Positions 57,733 to 64,000 of a DNA stretch of 64,000 nucleotides are shown piece by piece. Under the pieces are notes generated by a model. It saw nothing but the letters and a program-made list of their open reading frames with translations, did no database searches and was not told the DNA's origin. Source of the stretch: an uncultured Acidimicrobiales bacterium (GTDB taxonomy: Bacteria > Actinomycetota > Acidimicrobiia > Acidimicrobiales > SHLQ01); contig CALHYX010000035.1 in assembly GCA_938041035.1 (NCBI GenBank), forward strand, positions 1-64,000. The letters are read 5' to 3'. Each line of letters begins with the position of its first letter. Position 1 is the first letter of the stretch. The translations under genes and the position numbers were made by a program.

Positions 57733-58431
57733 GTGGCGAACCTTGAGATCATTCCCGTGCCCGGACTACCCGAGATCGGTGTGGGCGACGACCTGGCGAC
57801 GCTGATCGCCGAAGCCGGCGACCTGCGCGACGGCGATGTCGTGGTCGTCACCCAAAAGATCGTGTCCAAGGCCGAGGATCGCCTGGTTGAAATCGACGTC
57901 GGCGACCCGCTCAGCCACAAGCCCCTGGTCGAACAGGAATCGGTGCGGATCCTGCGCCGGCGCGGGGAGTTGATCATCAGCCAGACCAGCCACGGGTTCG
58001 TGTGCGCCAACGCCGGCATCGACCTGTCGAATGTCGAACGGGGCTACGCCGCGCTGCTGCCCGAGGACAGCGATCGGTCCGCTCGCCGAATACGCGACGG
58101 CATCCGGGGCAAGGCCGGGATCGATGTGGCCGTCATCATCAGCGACACCTTCGGGCGCCCGTGGCGTCGCGGCGTGACCGACGTGGCGATCGGGTGCGCG
58201 GGAATCAAAGCGATTCTGGACCTGCGGGGCGCTCCGGACGCGCTGGGGCGCGAAATGCAGGTCACCGAGGTCGCCATCGTCGACGAGTTGGCCAGTGCCG
58301 CCGAACTGGCGATGGGCAAGACGACCAACGTGCCCGTGGCGATCGTGCGCGGTGTCGACCCGGACTGGCTGGGTGACGGCAACGTGGTCGATGAGATCGT
58401 GCGGGCCCCGGCCGACGATCTCTTTCGCTAG
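57733..58431 (+). CDS. fbiB: Coenzyme F420-0:L-glutamate ligase, stand-alone CofE type
   Basis: 232 residues from GTG 57733. CofE features: VVVTQKIVSKAEDRLV, ISQTSHGFVCANAGIDLSNV, SDTFGRPWRRGVTDVAIGCAGI and ELASAAELAMGKTTNVPVAIVRGVD. It adds glutamates to F420-0 using GTP. Mycobacterial FbiB is about 450 residues, with a C-terminal nitroreductase domain that reduces dehydro-F420; that domain is missing here, so this step must be encoded elsewhere. Symbol follows the genomic position; cofE would be equally correct. Confidence 0.92.
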   Translation: MANLEIIPVPGLPEIGVGDDLATLIAEAGDLRDGDVVVVTQKIVSKAEDRLVEIDVGDPLSHKPLVEQESVRILRRRGELIISQTSHGFVCANAGIDLSNVERGYAALLPEDSDRSARRIRDGIRGKAGIDVAVIISDTFGRPWRRGVTDVAIGCAGIKAILDLRGAPDALGREMQVTEVAIVDELASAAELAMGKTTNVPVAIVRGVDPDWLGDGNVVDEIVRAPADDLFR

Positions 58432-58432
58432 T

Positions 58433-58472
58433 GCCCCCGGGGGCCCGTAACGAGCAGCGCGGCGCGCTCGTT
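58433..58472. terminator. Palindrome plus hairpin between convergent fbiB and manC
   Basis: GCCCCCGGGGGC (58433-58444) is a perfect 12-base palindrome, followed by AACGAGC (58449-58455) pairing with GCTCGTT (58466-58472). The pair fills the 46-base spacer between convergent genes, so a bidirectional terminator is likely. No T-run. Confidence 0.5.
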
Positions 58473-58477
58473 GCCGG

Positions 58478-59482
58478 TTAGCCCGGCTCGGGGACCTTGG
58501 CGCTGCGGAGCACGGAGTCCGCGGCGATGGACTCCCCCGCCCCGATGACGCTGAGTTCGGCGATTTCGCTGTTGGCGCCGATGCTGGCTCCGGCGGCGAC
58601 GACAGAGTCGGTAACCGATGCTCCCGCTTCGACGACGGCTCCGCGGCCGATCATCGAGCGGGTGACCGTGGCACCGGCGCCGATGGTCGCGCCGGCTTCG
58701 ATGACGGACCGCTCGATTACGGCATCGTCGGCCACCGCGGCCGCGACGTGTACCGCCGGCCAGTGGCCGCCGCGCACCCCATCGATGAGGTCGAGTTGCA
58801 CCTGGAGGTAGGACTCCGGCGTTCCGGCGTCCACCCAGTAGGCCTCCGAGCCCTGGGCGTACAGCGAGCCGTCGGCGGCGAGGGCCGGGAAGATCTCGCG
58901 CTCGATGGACACCTTGCGACCGTCCTCGATCAGATCGAGGACCGAGGCTTCGAGCACGTAACTACCGGCGTTGATCCAGTTGGTGGGCGCCTCGCCCGGC
59001 GGCGGCTTCTCGATGAAGCCGAGCACCTTGCCGTCGTCATCGGTCGGGACCACGCCAAATCGGGAGGGGTCATCGACCGGCGTCAGCGCAAGCGTGCCCG
59101 TCGCGCCGGAGGAATCGTGGAAGTCGATCAGGGCCCCGAGGTCCAGATCGGTGAACACATCGCCGTTCACGGCGATGAAACGCTCGTCGATACCGGCGTC
59201 GAGGGCGGCGAAGCGAATCGCTCCCGCCGTATCGAGGGGCTCCGGCTCGACCGCGTAATGCAGCTGCACCCCTCCACAGACCCCGTCGGGAAACGCTTCG
59301 CGGAACGCGTCGGGCAAAAAGCCCATCGACAACACCGCTTCGGAGACGCCGTGGCCGGCCAACCCGGTGAGCACATGTTCGAGCATGGTGGTTCCCACCA
59401 CCGGCAGCATCTGCTTCGGCACGTTTGTGGTCAGCGGGCGAAGTCGCGTTCCAAACCCGCCGACGAGAACAACAGCCTTCAT
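58478..59482 (-). CDS. manC: Sugar-1-phosphate nucleotidylyltransferase, probable mannose-1-phosphate guanylyltransferase
   Basis: 334 residues. Nucleotide-binding start MKAVVLVGGFGTRLRPLTTNVPKQMLPV with the conserved GGxGTRLxP and Lys, then VNGDVFTDLDLGALI and LGFIEKPP. From about residue 230 come left-handed beta-helix repeats (VIERSVIEAGATIGAGATVTRSMIGRGAVVEAGASV...). The plan is that of ManC/RmlA2-type enzymes; neighbouring manA, manB, gmd and rmd make GTP and mannose-1-phosphate the best guess, and the position next to fbiA-fbiB matches Rv3264c. Glucose-1-phosphate cannot be excluded. Confidence 0.85.
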   Translation of the reverse strand: MKAVVLVGGFGTRLRPLTTNVPKQMLPVVGTTMLEHVLTGLAGHGVSEAVLSMGFLPDAFREAFPDGVCGGVQLHYAVEPEPLDTAGAIRFAALDAGIDERFIAVNGDVFTDLDLGALIDFHDSSGATGTLALTPVDDPSRFGVVPTDDDGKVLGFIEKPPPGEAPTNWINAGSYVLEASVLDLIEDGRKVSIEREIFPALAADGSLYAQGSEAYWVDAGTPESYLQVQLDLIDGVRGGHWPAVHVAAAVADDAVIERSVIEAGATIGAGATVTRSMIGRGAVVEAGASVTDSVVAAGASIGANSEIAELSVIGAGESIAADSVLRSAKVPEPG

Positions 59483-60276
59483 TCCGAGGCCGGCTCCTCG
59501 GGGGTTTCGGTCGGGTCGTCGTCGGTCCCATCGTCGGTGGAATCGGTGCTGGAGCCGTCATCGTCGGTCGGCTCGGAATCGGTGCCGTCGTCGGAGCCGG
59601 TGATCGTGGTGACCGGGCCCTCGCTCTGTAGGTCGCTCGGCGCCTGGAGGGCACCGTCCACACTGGGCGGCGCCGGAATCTCGGCGCCCTCGGGCGCAAG
59701 GGCGATGGTGAACGCCTCGAGGTCGGCGTCGAACGACACCTGGTCGAGATCCTCGAGCACGACCTCGGTCGGGCCAGAAGCCACATCGGCGCCGTTCCAG
59801 CGGACCACCTGAAGCACGGCGGGCTCACCGTTGCAGGTCGCCCCGTCCTCGCTCAGGGTCTCGCCGTTCTCGAGCTCGAACTCGTCGTCGGTCAACCGGA
59901 CCAGCATGGCGTCGAGGAAGACCTCGAGCGTGGCCCCGTCGCCGGTCACCGCGGAGGAGAACGGGTGGATGTGGATGAGACCGTCCTGATGCGAATGAAT
60001 GCCGCGCGGGTCGAACGACGACTGGAACGGTGGCAGAAACTGCTCGTCGGTGCAGTCCCACACCGCGTAGGCGCTGTGCCAGTGGTCGCGCAGCGTCGGT
60101 TCGGTGTTCGAGACGTCTCGGGCGTTGCGGGCCAGCACGATGCCGGCGATGCCGATGAGCAGGACCGCCGCGATCGTCAGTGGGAAACCCAGTTCCCGCC
60201 GCTCTTTGGTATTGGATGTTGAGTTGCCGGCTCGGGCCGCGCGCGCGACCTTTTTCGCCGATGAAGCTTTGCCCAT
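59479..60276 (-). CDS. Membrane-anchored protein with histidine-rich extracytoplasmic domain and acidic tail
   Basis: 265 residues. Basic N-terminus, one helix (LTIAAVLLIGIAGIVLA), then DHWHSAYAVWDCTDEQFLPPFQS...GIHSHQDGLIHIHPFSSAVTG, with six histidines in about 30 residues, suggesting a metal site. The last 60 residues are Asp/Ser/Thr/Glu-rich and probably disordered. No named family. Overlaps manC by 4 bases, so the two are co-translated. Function not recognised. Confidence 0.8.
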   Translation of the reverse strand: MGKASSAKKVARAARAGNSTSNTKERRELGFPLTIAAVLLIGIAGIVLARNARDVSNTEPTLRDHWHSAYAVWDCTDEQFLPPFQSSFDPRGIHSHQDGLIHIHPFSSAVTGDGATLEVFLDAMLVRLTDDEFELENGETLSEDGATCNGEPAVLQVVRWNGADVASGPTEVVLEDLDQVSFDADLEAFTIALAPEGAEIPAPPSVDGALQAPSDLQSEGPVTTITGSDDGTDSEPTDDDGSSTDSTDDGTDDDPTETPEEPASE

Positions 60277-60391
60277 AGACCGAACAAACTACCCGGCGGG
60301 GACCGGTTTGGGATGCCGGACACCATCTCGAGCGAATCTGTACGGCTCCCGGTAGCGCACGGTCGGGTCTCCAACCCCCGGTATCTGGGGA

Positions 60392-61630
60392 CTAACCCCG
60401 CGCTTTGGCGTCGGTGAGTTCGGCAAAGAGTTCGCCGTATCGCTCGCCGATCGAGGCCGGAGACGCCCATTCGGTCACCCATCGTCGCCCGACCCGGCCC
60501 ATTTCGGCCGCCCGATCCGGGTCATCGATGAGCGAGCGAATCGCATCGATGAACCCGGCGGTGTCCTCGGCGCCGACCGCGAGGCCGGCCGGAACCTCAT
60601 CGAGCACCCGGTGGAGTTCGCTCCCCGCATCGATGCTCACCACGGCGGGGCGTTCGGCGGCCAGGATGGCGTAGAACTTCGACGGCACGCTGCACCGCGA
60701 CAACCCCTCTCGCAGCGGAACGAGGTGCACATCGGCCGCCGCGTACACCTCGGGCATACGAGTGCCAGGCTGCATGCCGACGAACCGAACGTTGTCAACG
60801 CCATCGGCTCGTCGCTGCAGTTCGGCCCGGGCGGCACCGTCTCCGTTGATAACAAACACGACGTCGTCGCGGTCGGCGAGGGCGCGAGCCGCATCGATCA
60901 CCATGTGCAGCGGCTGGGAGAACCCGACGTTGCCCGAGTACATCACCACGGTCTTTCCCGCGAGCCCGAACTCGTCGCGGTACGGGTTCTCCCGTGGGCC
61001 GGGGGTGATCCACTCATGGTCGACGAAGTTGGGAATCACGCGAACCCGGGTGATGTCACCATCGAGTTTGGCGGCGACGTTGGCCGCCATGTCATTGGAC
61101 AGCACCGTCACCGCGTCGGCCCGGGCGTACAAGAACTTCTCCAGGGCGGAGAAAAAGGCGATCGCCCGTCGGTTGGTCAACAACCCCAACTCGACGGTGA
61201 CGTCGGGAAAGATGTCCTGCACGTTGAACACGAACGGCACCCGCCGGCGGCGAGCGGCGAGCCATCCGGCCAACCCGAGCGTGATCGGCGGCGACATGGC
61301 CAACACCACATCGGGTCGCCACCGGTCGGCCATGGCGACCACCGACGCCAGGCCGGTGAAGCCGGCGAATCCAAGCGCCCGTTTGGCGAGGCTCGACTTC
61401 TCCATCGGGAACGGTTGCACGCGGGTGATTCGGCCCCAGTCGACGTCGACGGGTTGCACCCATTTGCCTCGCCATTCCGGTTCGACCTCGTTGTTCCGGT
61501 AGAACGGCAACGAGGTCACGACATGGAGCTCGTGTCCGGCTTCGGCCAGGCCCTTGGCGATCCCGGTCATCATGACCCCGGTGGCGGCGACGTCGGGGTC
61601 GAAGTGCGGCGCGATGATCTGTACGCGCAT
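60392..61630 (-). CDS. GT4 glycosyltransferase, WcaI-like
   Basis: 412 residues. Two Rossmann-like domains of GT-B type: MRVQIIAPHFDPDVAATGVMMTGIAKGLAEAGHELHVVTSLPFY, RANYFGVPFVFNVQDIFPD-type segment (PFVFNVQDIFPDVTVELG), then VMYSGNVGFSQPLHMVIDAA and the nucleotide-sugar region PLREGLSRCSVPSKFYAILAAERPAV. The pattern is closest to WcaI-type (colanic acid/exopolysaccharide) transferases. Overlaps the upstream GT4 gene by one base. Confidence 0.87.
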   Translation of the reverse strand: MRVQIIAPHFDPDVAATGVMMTGIAKGLAEAGHELHVVTSLPFYRNNEVEPEWRGKWVQPVDVDWGRITRVQPFPMEKSSLAKRALGFAGFTGLASVVAMADRWRPDVVLAMSPPITLGLAGWLAARRRRVPFVFNVQDIFPDVTVELGLLTNRRAIAFFSALEKFLYARADAVTVLSNDMAANVAAKLDGDITRVRVIPNFVDHEWITPGPRENPYRDEFGLAGKTVVMYSGNVGFSQPLHMVIDAARALADRDDVVFVINGDGAARAELQRRADGVDNVRFVGMQPGTRMPEVYAAADVHLVPLREGLSRCSVPSKFYAILAAERPAVVSIDAGSELHRVLDEVPAGLAVGAEDTAGFIDAIRSLIDDPDRAAEMGRVGRRWVTEWASPASIGERYGELFAELTDAKARG

Positions 61631-62766
61631 CAGCCGAGCGCCTTGCGGTACACCAACTCCAGTCGCTCACCGGAACGTTCCCATGCGAACCGGGCGGCCT
61701 GTTCCCGGCCGGCGGCGGCGGCTTCCGCCCGCGGCGGCGTGCCGGCCAGCCGGTCCCCCATCACCCGGGCCCAGGCGCCGATGTCCCCGGGGGGAACGAG
61801 AATTCCGGCGGACCCGACCACTTCGGGAACCGCCGTCGCGTCCGCAGCGATCACCGGACATCCGAGCGCCATCGCTTCGAGGATCGGGATCCCGAACCCT
61901 TCGAACTCCGACGGAAACACGAGCGCCTCGGCCCGGGCGATCAGCAGGTCGAGCACCTCGCGGTCGATGCGACCCAGATGGCGCACCCGATCGCCGATGT
62001 CGAGGTCGGCGACGAGTTGCTGCACCTCGCTGGCGGCCTTGCCGGCGCCGCCGGTGAGCACCAGCCATGCGTCGCCGCCGTCGTCGCGCAGTTGAGCGAA
62101 CGCCCGCAGTACCGTTTCGTGCTTCTTGTGCGGGTGGGTGACCGCCGGGTACACGAAGAAGCGCGCCTCGGCTGCGAGGAGCTCGCGCACGGTGTCGGGC
62201 ACCCGGGGATCGTCGGGCGACGGCAAACGAGGCACCTCGTAGCCGGCGGAAACGGCCACCACCCGATCGGGGTCCAGCTGAAACTGTCGGAGCAGTTCGC
62301 CGCGGACGTATTCGCTCGGTGCGATCACGGTGCGCGCCGCCTTCACCGAGCGGGGGATGGCGTAGGACAGATACCGGGACTTCACCATGCCGAAGTTCTC
62401 CGGTATCACCAGCGGCTGAAGGTCGTGCACGGTCACGACCGCCGGAACCGACCGAATCGCCGGGCAGCGGCCGCCGACGTGGTGAACGAGGTCGAGTTCG
62501 AGCCGGCGGGCCTGGGCGGCCAACCAGGTGCTCTCGGCGGCCAGCCGAACGGCCCGATTGCCCGACAGGTCGAGGGTGACCACGTCGACGCGCTCGCAGA
62601 TCTCGGGGTGGGCGTCGCGAAAGGACTCGAGGGCGAACACGGTGACCTCGAGGTCGTCGAGTCGGCGATCGAGCAGCGCGCCGACGGTGCGGACCGAATA
62701 CTCCTCGGAACCCCCCACCACGCCGGGGATCATCCACAGGAGGTTGATACCGATGTGCCCGGTCAT
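61630..62766 (-). CDS. GT4 glycosyltransferase (second of three)
   Basis: 378 residues. N-terminal MTGHIGINLLWMIPGVVGGSEEYSVRTVGALL, acceptor region, then FFVYPAVTHPHKKHETVLRAFAQL (GT4 start of the nucleotide-sugar domain) and FPSEFEGFGIPILEAMALGCPVIAADATAVPEVVGSAGILVPPGD with the EGFG..E motif. Substrate unknown. Overlaps both neighbouring transferase genes, so it is translated with them. Confidence 0.88.
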   Translation of the reverse strand: MTGHIGINLLWMIPGVVGGSEEYSVRTVGALLDRRLDDLEVTVFALESFRDAHPEICERVDVVTLDLSGNRAVRLAAESTWLAAQARRLELDLVHHVGGRCPAIRSVPAVVTVHDLQPLVIPENFGMVKSRYLSYAIPRSVKAARTVIAPSEYVRGELLRQFQLDPDRVVAVSAGYEVPRLPSPDDPRVPDTVRELLAAEARFFVYPAVTHPHKKHETVLRAFAQLRDDGGDAWLVLTGGAGKAASEVQQLVADLDIGDRVRHLGRIDREVLDLLIARAEALVFPSEFEGFGIPILEAMALGCPVIAADATAVPEVVGSAGILVPPGDIGAWARVMGDRLAGTPPRAEAAAAGREQAARFAWERSGERLELVYRKALG

Positions 62767-63884
62767 TTCGACGCAACCTCGCGGTAGCCGGCCACGGTGA
62801 GCGCAGCGGTGTTCGCCCAGGAGAATCGGGCCACCCAGGACTCGGCCACCGCTTCATCGAGCGGGGTTTCGAGGTGGGCCGCGAGCGCGGCGGCGACCGC
62901 GAGGGTGTCCCGGGGGTCGACGGCGGAACCCATGCTCGGGTCAGACCCGAGCAGCTCGGCGGTGGAGGTCCCGGACGAGGTGACGACGGGGGTGGCCTGC
63001 GCCAGCGCCTCGAGGACCGGCATGCCGAAACCCTCGAGGAGGCTGGGAAAACAAAACACGGTGGCGGCAGCGTAGACCGCCCGCAGCTCATCCGTGGGGA
63101 GGAAGCCCAGATTTCGGGCGTCGACCCCCGCGGGCGGCTGCGCCCGGTCGCCCCAGCCGTCGGGGCCGACGATCACCAGGGGAACGGGCTCATCGAGATG
63201 CCCTACGGCCTCGAGGAGCCGGTCGCGATTCTTGCGGGGCTCGGCGGTGCCGACGGTGAGCACGAATCGCTCGGGTAGGCCGTGGCGGCGCCGGACCGCC
63301 TCGACCTGCGCGGCGGTCGCCCGTTCCGCGTCGACCCCCCACGGCACCAGGCGCAGGCGATCGGCGGCGAAACCGTGCGCAACACAATCGTCGAGCGTCG
63401 CCTGCGACGGGACCAGCACCAGATCCGAGCGCTCGCGCGCCGCGTCGATGGCGGCGCGCAGAAAGAGCTGGCCGTTGCGGGTGAAGTGATCGGGGTAGTG
63501 CAGCACCGCGAGGTCGTGGACGGTGACGACCAACGGCGCCGAGCGCGGCGGGGTGGCGCCGCCGGTGCCGTGCACAACGTCGACCGGCCCCGTCGCCGAT
63601 TCGACCGCGGGGCGTCCCAGGCGGTGCCAGCTTTCGTAGAGCACCCGCCGGGGCAGGCGGAGATGCGAGACCGGTACGCCGCTGGCCGCCGGGTCGAACG
63701 GCGCATCGGGTTGCTCCCGGTGGCTGGCCGCCACCCCGACGAGCTCGACGTCGTTGCGATCGGCGATGGCGCGAGCCGCGGACAACGCGGAGGTCGCGGT
63801 GCCGCCCGGCACGCGGTGCCAACACTGCTCGATGGTGTAGGCGACCCGCAGCCCGTCAGCGCCACGGGCAGGTTTTTCTGCCAT
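62763..63884 (-). CDS. GT4 glycosyltransferase (third of three)
   Basis: 373 residues. GT-B fold: LRVAYTIEQCWHRVPGGTATSALSAARAI, VVTVHDLAVLHYPDHFT, then VLTVGTAEPRKNRDRLLEAVGHL and FPSLLEGFGMPVLEALAQATPVVTSSGTSTAELLGSDPSMGSAVDP with the catalytic-site EGFG..E motif. Similar in plan to its neighbour and likely from duplication. Overlaps it by 4 bases. First gene of this unit apart from an epimerase end upstream. Confidence 0.88.
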   Translation of the reverse strand: MAEKPARGADGLRVAYTIEQCWHRVPGGTATSALSAARAIADRNDVELVGVAASHREQPDAPFDPAASGVPVSHLRLPRRVLYESWHRLGRPAVESATGPVDVVHGTGGATPPRSAPLVVTVHDLAVLHYPDHFTRNGQLFLRAAIDAARERSDLVLVPSQATLDDCVAHGFAADRLRLVPWGVDAERATAAQVEAVRRRHGLPERFVLTVGTAEPRKNRDRLLEAVGHLDEPVPLVIVGPDGWGDRAQPPAGVDARNLGFLPTDELRAVYAAATVFCFPSLLEGFGMPVLEALAQATPVVTSSGTSTAELLGSDPSMGSAVDPRDTLAVAAALAAHLETPLDEAVAESWVARFSWANTAALTVAGYREVASK

Positions 63885-63929
63885 TCCGTGAGCCTATGGG
63901 GTTCCGGCGCCGCCGCTCGGCCGAGGTCT

Positions 63930-64000
63930 CTACAGGTTGTCGATACCGAGCGACTCGAAGTACGCCGCGGTGCGCTGCAGTCCTTCGCGAAGCTGGATCT
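63930..64000 (-). CDS. C-terminal end of a nucleotide-sugar epimerase/dehydratase (partial)
   Basis: The minus strand ends ...IQLREGLQRTAAYFESLGIDNL then TAG at 63930; the gene continues past the right edge. The LREGLQRTAAYF helix is a common C-terminus of extended SDR enzymes such as UDP-glucuronate decarboxylase or dTDP-glucose 4,6-dehydratase, which fits the sugar context. Only 22 residues visible, so the call is tentative. Confidence 0.55.
   Translation of the reverse strand, partial: IQLREGLQRTAAYFESLGIDNL

Overview
The window looks like chromosomal DNA of a high-GC actinobacterium, most likely class Acidimicrobiia or a close relative. The evidence is gene content: an S-(hydroxymethyl)mycothiol-type dehydrogenase (mycothiol thiol chemistry), coenzyme F420 genes (fbiA and a CofE-type fbiB), DUF3499, DUF5719, FtsEX and many GTG starts. 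The placement below actinobacterium is inference. Coding density is very high. No gene-free stretch exceeds 300 bases, and no tRNA, rRNA, CRISPR array, insertion sequence or phage gene was seen.

Layout. 1-3130: a PrsW-type membrane protease and proS, both on the minus strand. 3143-13870: one giant minus-strand gene for a secreted, cell-wall-anchored protein of about 3,575 residues, built from an SdrB-like domain and about 15 DUF11-type repeats, ending in a sortase-like IAFTG signal. 14139-20417, plus strand: a small monooxygenase, then serA, DUF1015, metY, an alpha/beta hydrolase and an FAD oxidoreductase (serine and sulfur amino-acid metabolism). 20414-25915: base salvage (phosphoribosyltransferase and a cytosine deaminase of the fungal Fcy1 type), a VanZ-lectin fusion, a Pro/Ala-rich membrane protein, and the mycothiol-linked formaldehyde dehydrogenase with its metallo-beta-lactamase partner. 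25991-34731, minus strand: lipoprotein, M23 hydrolase, ftsX, ftsE, prfB, secA and comF (division, secretion and translation). 34863-37623: DUF983, a cytochrome P450, its TetR regulator and a divergent small membrane protein with a clear three-site operator region. 37690-47551, minus strand: ahcY, manA, Trm112-like, manB, a GtrA-glycosyltransferase fusion, a 959-residue membrane protein, a zinc ribbon, a CPBP protease and DUF3499. 47688-50099: ftsH and a membrane thioredoxin. 50111-64000: envelope glycan genes (a 1,049-residue GT2 membrane protein, DUF5719, rmd, gmd, manC, three GT4 enzymes, the end of a sugar epimerase) with fbiA and fbiB embedded.

How it fits together: manA, manB, manC, gmd and rmd together make a complete predicted route from fructose-6-phosphate to GDP-D-rhamnose, surrounded by glycosyltransferases and large membrane proteins that probably build a surface polysaccharide. 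The fbiA-fbiB-manC neighbourhood matches the known M. tuberculosis order Rv3261-Rv3262-Rv3264c.

Most notable non-coding signal: an essentially identical 35-37 bp perfect palindrome (17-18 base arms around a single T) sits just past gene 3' ends at 28361 and 37642, and the right arm of a third copy is cut by the left window edge.
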